A stretch of DNA of 64,000 nt from Tribonema minus (Eukaryota; Sar; Xanthophyceae; Tribonematales; Tribonemataceae): assembly GCA_017506865.1 (NCBI GenBank), contig JAFCMP010000268.1, forward strand, positions 186,001 through 250,000. The letters run 5' to 3'. Position numbers and translations under genes: made by a program. The notes under the pieces were generated by a model. That model made no database searches. It had not been told where the DNA came from and was given only the letters and a program-made list of their open reading frames with translations. This document shows positions 48,301 through 58,200 of the stretch, piece by piece. The first letter of the stretch is position 1; every line of letters starts with the position of its first letter.

Positions 48301-49186
48301 CCGCTGCCTCGGCACCGTGCGCCTGCGCTACCGCCGTTTGCGCCTCCCGGAGGCCCGCCAGCGTGGCCGTCAAAGCGGCCGTGAAGTCTGAGCGGTGCTC
48401 CAGGCGAATGCGGCGGCCAACCACCAGTTGCTGCTGCAGTACGTAGTCAAAGGAGAGTTCGTCCAGCGCTGCGCGCGCGGGCGAGAGCGGCGCGAGCGTC
48501 CAGAGCGGAAGCGCGCTGCGCCACGTTGGCCCTGCAGCAGCCACCGCGGCAGCTGCGCGGGCGCCGGGGCCGCGCGTGCCGCCACTGGCTGTAGGGAGGG
48601 GGAGAATGGGGGGCAGAGGCGCGACGCCGCGAGGCAAGCGCGGCCGCTGCGTTGTGCTCGCGGGCCGGGATTTGTCGAGGTGCTTGCGCAGGTGCAACTT
48701 CGTGAGCACGCACCCGGGCTCGCCGCACGAGACGCATGCGCAGAGTACCAGCTCAGGTTCCACGGCGCGGTAGGTGCCCTCGCCAGCGCGATGGAGGGTC
48801 AGACACTCGGCGTCAATCACCTGCATACGCGTGAGGAAATCGGCAGGCATATCCGGATGCTCGCGGCGCTGGTGATCCGCCAGCGCCGTGGCGACCAGCG
48901 CCGTGGCGATGCGGCGCGCCAGCGCCGGCGACGCTGATGTCTGCGCGGTGAGCGTGTGCGCCTCCCTGTTCCTGCGGAGGCGCGTTTTGGGCACTGGCAC
49001 CCGAAAGAGGCAGCCAGTGTCATGTAAAGGGCAGCGCGGATAAATGGCAGCCGTTGCAGGCTGAGCGGGCGCCTGCACTGCCTCGGGCTGCGCCGGATCT
49101 GTGCCCGCCGCGGCAGCCGCTGCTGCAGCAGCAGCTGCCGCAAGGGCCGCTGGTGCGGCTCCCCCTGAAGTAGAGTCGAACATCAT
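45254..49186 (-). CDS. Retrotransposon ORF2: reverse transcriptase and endonuclease polyprotein
   Basis: A 1310-residue protein that would copy element RNA into DNA at the target site. Cys/His motifs near the N-terminus include CVSCGEPGC with HLRKH (C-x2-C-x10-H-x3-H). Reverse transcriptase motifs follow: AIDGSNAFNALS near residue 594, GVQQGDPLGPLLF near 657 and the catalytic YLDD near 688. A second Cys/His cluster (CPKC then HLRRC) lies near residue 1140, followed by a region with FEVACCIDVTI, consistent with the C-terminal restriction-like endonuclease of R2/CRE-type elements. The reading frame ends at a TGA where the duplicated copy to the left has CGA, so this copy is probably cut short by one substitution. 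The start ATG follows the ORF1 stop by 33 bases. Confidence 0.9.
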   Translation of the reverse strand: MMFDSTSGGAAPAALAAAAAAAAAAAAGTDPAQPEAVQAPAQPATAAIYPRCPLHDTGCLFRVPVPKTRLRRNREAHTLTAQTSASPALARRIATALVATALADHQRREHPDMPADFLTRMQVIDAECLTLHRAGEGTYRAVEPELVLCACVSCGEPGCVLTKLHLRKHLDKSRPASTTQRPRLPRGVAPLPPILPLPTASGGTRGPGARAAAAVAAAGPTWRSALPLWTLAPLSPARAALDELSFDYVLQQQLVVGRRIRLEHRSDFTAALTATLAGLREAQTAVAQAHGAEAAAQASATAGAWCKLLHLLPCLLLVPDGSLPRAHRFTAFAAGELELLTRTALAFCRRGAARACARRARSMTEAAAAVRERAAATARQPGGVRRAARLLAEGADTSAPRDSATLHKLQAKHPAGDACAKLDAAASRARSSVAAAALAAPAPLNCASFTADGLREAILAANPGSAAGPFGLRNSHLQQCVRHTAHTSGRMVDWLLELLAWLGITAYSTPATLPAPFWRLHAAARLSAVGEKARPIACGDTIRRLFARTFCTDTRDRVSALLEPIGQFGIGARGGAERVALMAQLTHECGGVLLAIDGSNAFNALSRSAVLTAVAEHLPGLYGYVEHIYGPGRAPWLQFGLDGHADAAIILSQQGVQQGDPLGPLLFALALRGTMVAARAKFPQLALPGYLDDLTIMTPSCDAPVLGHVGRAFRFIQQALSELNIQVNVTKCAALVPASGGARARAAAVFAAADVPVPVCDDGVTLMGVPVGTEDFVRTHVAATLRAPGTGRLVAELVQMEDVQAAFSILRLAVPARAGHVARNTAPSLTHEELRRFDAITLAAVAALAQEPSAGLTPPAHEGAPAAGGNCRSPPAVAAAAAPPSLWAAAVAWVRGADWGGEAPVTLLAHQQVRVHLRLGSGGFGVLGAAPRACAAFAARTLECMGPALAAFPVAARSRVLEHARYGFTFTQIATCLQQLRSGSDDAAAALALLLPSVWYQDWRQDDGAWRALRDLLQRAGGAAGLGMRTRAGARRAAPAAAREPGSAQAPPAAVLPRRQAALSRVLDAALAATQLRRLEAANALEAVAAWRSGASKGAMGFLAQLPSTDPAETMSPPEFRETLRRHLGVERPASAAARCPKCHKTVESGAHLRRCTQGLNVTQHNSLADALFQLLKQVAHLRGLDRDTLAPFRRYAARHGFNKFMDIVFGSNQICLPVPKVQPSADAVAAGRCTKLRGGFEVACCIDVTIRDSSCPSRLRQAQGGARDVQRVLESASQEKIDTYVVSGALDPTTHTLFSAAFDHFGAMS

Positions 49187-49219
49187 TACGATGAATGAGG
49201 GGAGCGCCGCACCGGCGGC

Positions 49220-50692
49220 TTACAGGCCCGAGGCGCCGCCGCCTCCCTCCGGTGGCGGCGGCGGCGCCGTCAAGGTGGAGAGGAAGCGGTCGGCGGCGGA
49301 CTGACCCTGAGGCAGCCCGCGCGCAGGGCGTGCAGCGGGGGGTTCCGCCGCCGAGCTCGGCGTGCGCTCAGCAGCCGTGCGCTTGCGGCTGGGGCGGGGT
49401 GTGCCACTGTCGGACATAAGCGCGCTGCTGTCACTGGCAGGCATGGGGGGCTGCCCGCTGCGCGAGGGGGAGGCGCTGCAGCCGCTGCCGTGCCGAGCCG
49501 CTGGCGACGATGCGCGCCGACACCGCGAGCGCCCGCGTGAGCAGGAGCGCGGCGGCTGCCGCGGCGCCGCCGCTGCCTCCGGTGCCACCGCGGGGTCTGC
49601 TGCCGCACGTGCGGCCGCTGCCGCTGCCGCGCCGGCAGCACCTACAGCAGGCGGCGGCGCGCCCGCCGCCTCCGCCGCGGCGGCGCCCGCCGCCGCCGCG
49701 CCCGCCGCCTCCGCCGCGGCGGCGCCCGCCGCCGCCGCGCCTGCCGCCTCCGCGCCCGCCGCCGCCGTTGCCCCGTCCGCCGCCACCGCCGCCGCCGCGC
49801 CAGCCGCTTCAGAGCTAGCCTCAAGGTCTCCCGCTACGGGCATGGTGGCCACCGCGCCGGCGGCGTCCGCCGCCGGCACCGCCACGCGCGCAGCGCGCGC
49901 CGCTTCCGCTGTCAGCTGCGCCTCGAGTCGAGCGGTCGCCGCAGCGTTGCGCACCTGCTCTCCTTCGCGCAGGCTCCGTTGAAGCGCCGCCAGCCGTTCC
50001 GCACGAACTTGCTCTGCCAGAGACCGGTCACGATCGGCCTCAGCAGCCCGCTTTCCCGCCGCGGCGGCTGCCAGCAGTTTTGTCAGTGCCTTGACCTGCT
50101 GCTGCAGCCCCTTCCGCGCGGTCCTCCCCTCCATGATGGTCCCCTGCAGCTGCTGAATGCGCTGCTCCTGGCCCAGCTGCGCAGGGTCCGCGTCGGCCGC
50201 CGCCGGCGGCGGCGAGGCGCCCGGCGACGCGCTCGCCCGCGCGGGTGTCGAGGCGGCGGCAGCGTCCGTCGCGGCGGCGCCGGTCGCCGCCGGCGCTGAA
50301 GGCTGCGAGGCGGCGGCGCCGGTGGGCGCACGCTGTGTCGTGGCGGCTGCCGCCGCGGCTGGAGCCGCGGCTACCGCAGGGTCACCGGCAGCTGTGCCAG
50401 TGGCGACAGCTGGCGTGGTGCAGATGGCGGGGAGCGTGGTGTGTGCGCAACGCGCTGCCCGGCACTGCTGACCTGGGCGCGTGAAGTGCCGTCGCAGGCA
50501 GGACGGGCACGCCGTCAGATTATCTGGGCCCAGCAGCCGCAGCGCTACTTCCGTGCCGTCCACCGTGCATAGGACCGAGTGCGCGAGTTGCCGCGCCACG
50601 CCGCGGGCCACTGTGAGCTCCCAAACACCAGCGGCGCCTGGCGACGCCGCCGACGCCGGCGCCGCGGATGAGGCCGCACCGCCAATGCCCAC
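49220..50692 (-). CDS. Retrotransposon ORF1: zinc-finger, coiled-coil protein
   Basis: About 490 residues, Ala-rich. A Cys/His cluster near residues 57-82 (CPSCLRRHFT then CRAARCAH) would bind nucleic acid. A Glu/Arg/Ala-rich stretch around residues 190-270 with RKGLQQQVKALTKLL and heptad spacing predicts a coiled coil, as in chaperone-type ORF1 proteins of LINE elements. The frame stays open upstream to about 50780 without any ATG, so translation either starts at a non-AUG codon, the 5' end is truncated, or the start has mutated. The next ATG in frame is well inside, at MEGRTARK. Confidence 0.75.
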   Translation of the reverse strand: MGIGGAASSAAPASAASPGAAGVWELTVARGVARQLAHSVLCTVDGTEVALRLLGPDNLTACPSCLRRHFTRPGQQCRAARCAHTTLPAICTTPAVATGTAAGDPAVAAAPAAAAAATTQRAPTGAAASQPSAPAATGAAATDAAAASTPARASASPGASPPPAAADADPAQLGQEQRIQQLQGTIMEGRTARKGLQQQVKALTKLLAAAAAGKRAAEADRDRSLAEQVRAERLAALQRSLREGEQVRNAAATARLEAQLTAEAARAARVAVPAADAAGAVATMPVAGDLEASSEAAGAAAAVAADGATAAAGAEAAGAAAAGAAAAEAAGAAAAGAAAAEAAGAPPPAVGAAGAAAAAAARAAADPAVAPEAAAAPRQPPRSCSRGRSRCRRASSPAARHGSGCSASPSRSGQPPMPASDSSALMSDSGTPRPSRKRTAAERTPSSAAEPPAARPARGLPQGQSAADRFLSTLTAPPPPPEGGGGASGL

Positions 50693-50827
50693 GCCGCAGG
50701 TCTTCAGAGCGCTGGCCAGCAGCAGAAAGGCGGCGGAAGTACCGCCGCCGCCTTGAAGTTGAAGAACGCGGTTGTAGGCGGGTCATGTGCTGCAGAAACG
50801 GAGTTTACCTTGCACACGCACGCGCAC

Positions 50828-52533
50828 ATGCCATCATCCGTCAAGGCACACATGGCAGCGAACATGCGCAAGATGCTCGGCAAGACCGGCTTGTGCAACC
50901 GCTACAACACGGTCATCACTGGTGAGTATTTGACGGACAGAGGCTTTCTCATCAGAAGCGGATGTGCAGGCTACGCTTGCAAAGAGATTGGAGCGCTGCG
51001 TTACGCAGGTGGCGACTGCAAGTCTAATGCTACCAGCGAAGCAGATTTGAATTGTTGCTGCATCGGGTGCCTGGCGGAAGCGTACCATACCAGGAGGTTT
51101 CCGTGGACAGAGTCCATACAGTGTTTTCGGTGTCTGATCACGGTAGAGCCGCTCGTAGCCCATAGTGCGCTAAGCAGAGGGTGAGCATGCAGGAATAGTG
51201 TCGAGCAGCATTCTACGCTAAAGGACACGATGAGCACGCTTTTGCGACATAGTGACACACAATTTGTGTCACACAAAGTAACAGCAGTGAGGCATGATAA
51301 ATGTCAGCAGTTACAGAATCGGTTCATTCATATGCAGCATTGTGGAGTATGGAAGGAAACACAGAAAATTTGGTATCATTACCATGAAAACTCACCTAAC
51401 TTCATCTCTCATGAATGCACGCGTCGCTGATTGTTCAAAAATCTGCCTGTTTCTGCAGTCAACGGGATTCGAGTGACCAGCTTCAGCGTCGTGAGCAATC
51501 TCTACGCAGAGCACACGACACCGGACCATGTCGCCAAGCGCTCCCAGCTACTGGTGCACCTGGAGGATGAAACCGCCCCCCCCAAACACCAGGGGGGCCA
51601 CCGCCGTGAGCTCAGTCGCCATTCCAAACGCATCGGCCAGGCGCTGCTTTTCGATTTGAGTGACCCTGCTATTGGAGAGTGGACGCTTGAGCCCGATGGC
51701 AAGAGTGCAGTGTGGCGGCCCCGGGACGAGAGGTCGCCGTTGAAGCTCTGTCTGCCACCCAGGTACTTCAAGTGTTTGGAGTCGCGCTTTGAACCTCACG
51801 GCATGGCCGTCATTGCGCATCTGTAGTGTTGCACTGCTGCAGTGCAGAGTAGCAAACTTGATTGCATGCAGTGGGTACTGGAGCCTGATGACAGAAGCAC
51901 AACCCCAGGATGAAAGTTCGCCGTTGTTTGCGACCAGAGTATTTAAGTTCGCCGTTGCTTGCGACCAGAGTATTTTGGATGTGCGTTGTGTCGTGCCGTG
52001 TGTCTGTATGTTGTGCAAGTCGTGTTTCTCTGTGTACACACGGGAGTACCCGGCCTCCATTGGGGCCTTCATAAACACAACTCAAGAAGTAGTAATGTGT
52101 CTTGTGTATGCCTGTATCATAGCTAATTCACATAATGCAGTTGCACGCCGGCAGAACCATGACACAAAACCTTCATTGGAGGTACTCTTTCAGTCTCGCC
52201 ATCCCCATATTCAGGAACGACAACCATGTCCCATGTACCCCGTTGCCACATGTCAATCTTCCCCCCAAAACAACTCACGTCATTTCCGGGATGATTTCCC
52301 TGCGCTCCCGTTGCAGGTGCGGCGATGAATCCAAGCGGTGGGCGAGTCTGCACTTTCAGGTTATGCACACGCGGCTACAACAGCCAGAGGCCAGAACCTG
52401 CACAGCGTGCCCGCTGCCGACTGGAGCTGGCGAGGAAGTGGAAAGGGAGGATGACATCACAGGAGATGACATAAGGTATATGACAGAAGGTGGCTGGCAG
52501 TTGGATCGTGCTTCAACGGACTTGCAAAACTAG
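50828..52533 (+). CDS. Unrecognised three-exon gene
   Basis: Exons 50828-50921, 51459-51762 and 52317-52533 join in phases 1 and 2 and encode 204 residues. The start is the first in-frame ATG (MPSSVKAHMAANMRKMLG); the retroelement ORF1 frame begins only some 70 bases upstream on the other strand, so the promoter may lie in or next to the element. Exon 2 contains VNGIRVTSFSVVSNLYAEH, QLLVHLED and EWTLEPDGKSAVWRP. Exon 3 begins CGDESKRWASLHFQ and has an acidic tail. No signal peptide or membrane span is seen. I do not recognise the family. An alternative donor at 52474 (ATAAG-GTATAT) would make exon 3 internal and the gene longer. Confidence 0.6.
51870..51976 (+). repeat. Degenerate copy of an exon 2 end plus a 32-bp tandem duplication
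   Basis: At 51870-51912, GGAGCCTGATGACAGAAGCA and CAGGATGAAAGTTCGCCGTT echo the end of exon 2 (GAGCCCGATGGCAAGAG and GGGACGAGAGGTCGCCGTT) downstream of its donor. A 32-base unit containing AAGTTCGCCGTTG and TTGCGACCAGAGTATTT then occurs twice in tandem (about 51912-51976). Confidence 0.7.
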
Positions 52534-52824
52534 ACCGCATCCTGCGTAGGTCGTAAACTTGAAAGTCACATTGAACATCCTGCCTGCCTCGGGGACTTGA
52601 CTTGAAAAATACGAGTTCTTGAGTATTCACCAAAGTGATAGCGGTCCTTGTGGGCGGTGCATGCATGTTGAGTGCTTTTGTTGCAAAGTAATCAAGTTTC
52701 CAGACGTGCTTAGTCACACACAGAACTGCCATGGACGTATTTCTTTATGAGGCTTACAAGTGCGCTATACTTCAACACATCACCTTACATGCCTACCCGA
52801 GAACCTCCCAAGACTCAATTTGGA

Positions 52825-53187
52825 TTTGTCACCAACTTGTTCTACGGTCAACAGCATGGCGGATCAGGCTCTTGGCAGTGTCTCCTTCTCATTTTTCTCG
52901 CGGTGCCTTTTGTAACCCTAACCCTAACCCTAACCCTAACCCTAAGCCGCCCAGATCGCCATCCCAATTGTAGTAGGCTCTCCATGCAGCACATCCGGCT
53001 TCTGATCAGTGTGCGTCGACTATAATGACTGGCTAAGGCGCTAATCAATCGCTGGTGTATCACCCTGGCCAGGTAAGTGAAATCTGAGCGCCAAGTATGA
53101 AAGGCACCGCGAAAAAAAATGAGAGGGTGACACTGCCAAGAGCCTGATCCGCCATGCCGTTGATCGTAGAAAAAGATGGTGACAAGT
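52825..53187. repeat. Inverted repeat surrounding a telomere-type array
   Basis: The left arm (about 52825-52911) and the reverse complement of the right arm (about 53099-53187) share GGCGGATCAGGCTCTTGGCA and CGCGGTGCCTTT, with scattered differences. The spacer begins with about five CCCTAA units (52913-52944). No open frame or terminal TSD was recognised. Confidence 0.88.
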
Positions 53188-55278
53188 CCACATGCACCGT
53201 AGGGGTACTTCAAGTTGAAGTTCACCAAGGTTGGATCTGGACTTCCATGCTTGCGTCATGCAGGGGCATCGCAACTTGAAGTTGCTGATACCCAGTAGGG
53301 TCGTTGAGAAGTCAACTGCACTACAATTTGTGACGTACTGAACGCAGTCCTATGTCTTGATGCTTCATTGACATCCACAACAGTGGTCGACCAAGTACAT
53401 ACCTAGCAGGCAACACAGTTCCATCAGCTCTAGCTGAGATCATCGCACCGCCTACCTGTCCAAGCAATGCCACCTTGAAACACATGGCGCAAATACGATC
53501 AGTTCGCTCATCAGCACGATTTACTTGCATTTCGTGTGCCCTCCTCAGGGTCCAAATACGATACACCCTGAGGCGCGTTCACGAGTCTCGTGCACCTTGC
53601 GCCTAGGCCATCTGCTACACATCACCAACGTGGCGCTGCGCACGGTGATTCTGGGCAGTTGCCACTAGCAGCTGCAAAGCCCTGTCATGGTGGGGGCTTT
53701 GCTGGTAGTCTGGAATGCGTTTGAATTGGCATACATAGGTCACTCATACAATGGGGTGCTGCGATAGCACACATAGCGCACTAAGCTCGTGCACTCCTTG
53801 TACATACGTGGACAGCGCAAAAATGTGCTACATGAGGCATGAGTGACACGTGCTTTGCACGTGTGCCAATAGCGGATGGTGTAGGCGTCAGGTCCATGAG
53901 TGTACTGTAGCAGTGCAGTGTTGAAAAACAGTGACAGACAGAGTTGCTTCCAGTCGTCAATGCTCTGTAGATAGAGGGTACCATACATACATACCCTCAG
54001 GCTGCCAGGGCCTCCCTGCTCTGCCATCGTGCTGTGGCACTGTTTTTGTTGGTGCCTCAGGATCACACCGCCTCTCAGCATGATGCTTCAAGCGGTGACG
54101 TGCTAGTCAGCGTAGCTTTGAAACAGAACAAGCGGGCCACCACACTCATACATATCCTGTGTGCTTAGCTCTAAGATAGATAGGCTGGTTAACAGCCTGA
54201 AATTGCATCTGGGCAATAAGACGACACCAAGGCGCAACCCTGTGCACGCTCGTCTTGCTGATGCTTCCGTGCTGCATCTGATGTTGGCTGATGTTCAGGT
54301 GGCCATGACAGCAATTTATTGCGAGCAATTACATTGACATGCTCTACGTAATTCATCTTTGATGTAATTGGCCTGTCTCGTCAAGGAGCAAAGCGGTCGC
54401 ACCCCATTGTCAAGTTTCTGTCAATGCCATTGCAATGTCTTCTTGACCGCTTCGCACACATTGGAAATACGACCTAGCGGCACATGAATCAGTGCATTGC
54501 ATTGTGACATGTCAATGAAACGTGCATATTCCTTCGGGCGCAGCTCATGTTAACATACAGAAATGCAAGCAGTAAAAAGCATCAAATATGTACCGGTATG
54601 GACACGCACTTTTTTTTTTATGCATTTGACTACGAATGCTTGTGTCATGTTGACAATTCATGGTCCACATGGCGGCAGTTGTCGGTTGCCGGCCACTGAG
54701 AACATGTGCGCATGGTGGCAGATGCCGATGATCAACACACACTATGACGAGAGCAACGCAACCATGCATGCTATGAGGCAGACATGAAACTGCCCTGACA
54801 GCTCGAAGACCAAGAAACGGTCTTCACCATTCCTCAAAGCAGGCTGTGTAACAACACTACACTACACTGCCAGAAAAACCTTGAAACTAGGCGGCACGAC
54901 ACCACTGCGCACTTTTCAGCAGGGCCGAAAGAGGGGCGACGCTGCCCCTGCAACCTAAGTCACGATGGCCAAATGTGCCACAGTGGGGTATGCATAGGCG
55001 CTGCCTGGCTTGCAATTTGTGTATGCGAGTACGCTGCGAATGATCCACGCGTATGTACATCAAGCTCTTCAGCTGGTTGACAGCTTTTGCCCTGGAGGCA
55101 CGGAAAGTGGGGGGCTGCAAAGCGTCCATGTGTGTGTGTGTGCTGTTGTGGTAGGTAACTACGCAGTTCGCCCTCTGGGCTGGTTGCTGTTCACAAGCTG
55201 CAACTTTGAGAGTCGAGCTCCACATGCCGCTTTTCATCAGTCTTGTGATGCCCTGATGATTTTGGGTGCAACATTACT
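53188..55278. other. Intergenic region left of the carotenoid oxygenase
   Basis: No gene recognised. Minus-strand frames around 53321-53566 have splice-like edges but no family motif. Confidence 0.45.
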
Positions 55279-58200
55279 TTAAGCATGCTGGCTCTTGATC
55301 TCCTGCTCCGTCACATGGAGGGCATGGAACCCCAGAGGCTGAGAGATTGCAGAGAACAGAAAATTATGGCATTGTGTGATGCGAGTGTAGTGGGTGGGCA
55401 ATGGCAGACTGATGCAGTGCCGCAGTTTCTGTATTTGTTTGCCCATGTACACTTCTCTGAGGGGAATGGGTGTATGTTCCTGATATAGCACTCCAAGCTG
55501 GTGCACAACATTATGGTCTTCAAGTTGCAGTTCAAGCATCGCTTTCTTCGCGCATGGTCACGTGGCTGCAAATTAGAGTTAAAGAAGCGCCCCAAGTGCT
55601 GACATGCGACAATGTGTGCTGCAGAACAGAAGTGTTCATGTGACCAGCCACTATGTCAGATCATGATTTGCATGCGCTGTGGCCATTTGCAGTGTTAAAT
55701 TGCGTGTTTGATGTGTGCATTAATGCTGTCAACTCGAAGGACGTTGGTACTGCGTGTTCACGTAATGGCAATTTGCGCTCCTGGAAGGCGCATTTCCCAC
55801 ACAAACAAGGTGCAGTGCTGCAGGTCAACATGTGCACTACGTTAGCAAAAAATTCAAGTTGCATCACCATTCGTGACCGTGTCTTAGTGCACACTAAGTC
55901 AGCAGTTTTGTCAAAGCTGACTCACAACGCGAGTCGGTATCTTGATGGTAGCCACGGGCGTGGCGTTCATGGTCTTGGCGTTGTAGATATGCATCTCGGA
56001 TGCGTTGTCGGAGTTGGTGTCCACCACAAACACCAGCAGGTAGCCGTCGTCCTCTGCCAGAGCAGTGCTGCATGGTTAAGCAGCAATGTGTACTCGCGTT
56101 GATCACTCTAGATGGGAATGCTGACACACAATATCAGTCATTGGCATATTGGCCTTAGGTTTGTCAGTGTTGCAATTTAGGGGGGTACTTGAAGATGTGC
56201 TAGCGGTGCATCTACTATGTAGTGGCACAAGACGTTACATGCCACGCTTGCCAGTTGATTGTTGACTTGCATGGTTGTCAGTGTTGCAATCCAGGGGGGT
56301 ACTTGAAGATGTGCTAGCGGTGCATCTACTATGTAGTGGCACAAGACGTTACATGCCACGCTTGCCAGTTGATTGTTGACTTGCATGGAGCAAACATTGC
56401 AATTGCATGAACCAGCAGAGCACGTGCACCCGGCCCGAACTGCTTGCGCTGAATGTAGAGTCTGGACTTTGCTTCTGCCTGCAAGGACAGTAAACACTGC
56501 AGATACTGGGCTGTGTTGCGAAGCCCAAGCTCCTAGGGCGAAGTGCAGACCAGGCTGCTGCATGCGAGTAAATCCTAGGAGTCCTATGCTTGGCCTCCCT
56601 CGATACCTTCATTTAAATACACTTCCAAGTCCATACTCACAGTAAACACTATTAGTTTAACGCAGAGCAGCACATATCTATACATGTGCATGTGTGCGGA
56701 ACTAGAAACCTCACCCGCTGACGCTGGTTCTTGGCACGAAGATGGCTTCACCACCATACATACCCTCGCCAAACATGACACTGCCAAGGTTGGCAGACTC
56801 AGGCGAGGTAGCCTCCAGGTCCTGTAACAATCAGGGGTCAGGGCTCAGGAATGAGTGTGGAGACAGTTGCAAAGGAGAGGTTCTGCGAAGTTCAACATAA
56901 TAGCGTCTCAGGCAGGGCTGGCTGAAAAGGGCAGATGTGGCTCTGCGTTTGCCAACTTGAGCAGTTATGGTACGATGTGGACTGCAGCTTATGCTGGTCT
57001 GCCAATCGCATGCAGCTAGACCATTGTGGCAATGCGGTCATGATGGTACATGCCATCAGTGCCGCCCATGTGGCAATGAAATAAATCTGGTCGGGCATTG
57101 TGTCATTTCCTGATAAGCTTCATCTGAGAGCGGGCGTGATACTGAGCCTTGCGGCGTTTGTGCCTTAAACAAGCATCAATGCGTGCTTGTGCATATATTG
57201 ATTGATTGCATGCCCTCCTCCTTACATGACTTGAAAACACGGTGCATCCCAGGGGTGGGGCCGTTCAGGTCTGCAGTGGTTGGGGTCAGCGGTGGGGCTG
57301 GATTGGGGTATGAGGACTGACTTCGGGTTGGAGTTGGTGTGGGAATTTGTCACACAAACTTTATGATACTTCGAAGTATGATTTAATTCAAGGCCTCCCG
57401 GCAAAGTACGTCATCTGTGCACATGGCGTGGTGGATGTGAAGGTCATTATGCTTTCTTTGTTTATGGTGAGAATTAGGGTATTGGCCAGGTTAGGGTGAG
57501 AGTCGGCCTTGCAAGGACTTTGCGTGCATTCCTTCAGCTGCATGTACTCTCTTACTTCCTATATGTGTTGGGCTCAGGGTTCCCTCTGTCTAGCTACCCA
57601 ATGGATAGAAACCACTCCAGAATGTTGTCATGACCTGTGTCATTTATTACAACACTCCAGAACATACTGAGAAGCAATGCATTGCATTAAGGCTGGTTTC
57701 ACATTACCATCTTGATCAGCCCAACAGGCATGAGGGTCTTGGGCTCAAACTGCGCCCAGTAGCTGTAGCGACAGGGGCGTCCCATCAAGTCCTTGTTCCT
57801 GCACATTTGCGAGGTTTGCGACAAAGCACATTCAACACACCAACCAAGCCTGGTAGTTCCAACGTCACGCCACTGTTTGGGGGGTACAGCACATTCAGTG
57901 CAGTAACCAAGCCTGGCAATATGAGCATCAGGCCGCTTTTGTAACATACATGCATACATACAAGCAGCACAGCTCATGGTCCAGACCAGGGGAAGGTCAG
58001 GGGATATTGAGGTGTGTAGCAAGACAAGGTGTTGGAAAACTTCAAGCTTGAGCACCTGCGCCCCCAGTGAGGCAAAAGTTGTGCAAGGGTTAGGAGTAGA
58101 ATCAGCGGTATAGGCCACGGAGTAGGATTGGGGCCAGGCCTGCTGAGCTAAGTGCCTTCAGTGCTGCGCAACTTGAGCATCTTCATGATGAGATCCAGAC

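Larger units (their letters stand above)
44511..50760 (-). mobile_element. Two-ORF non-LTR retrotransposon
   Basis: A LINE-type element on the minus strand with ORF1 (zinc finger and coiled coil) followed by ORF2 (zinc finger, reverse transcriptase, Cys/His knuckle, probable restriction-like endonuclease). No long terminal repeats are seen. The 3' end is duplicated in tandem. The boundaries are approximate: the left edge is taken as the start of the duplicated 3' unit, and the right edge as the in-frame stop upstream of ORF1. No poly-A tail or target-site duplication was identified. Confidence 0.85.

Noticed and set aside
47352-48446. Plus-strand frame of 364 residues
   Set aside because: Antisense to the reverse transcriptase ORF in GC-rich DNA; no motifs.
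53321-53566. Minus-strand exon with DRICAMCFKVALLGQ
   Set aside because: Splice-like borders only; no partner exons or family motif.
57225-57280. Possible carotenoid oxygenase exon with DLNGPTPGMHRVF
   Set aside because: Its phases do not fit, and exon 57708-57798 joins directly to 56715-56821 to give the family motif VGLIKMDLEAT.
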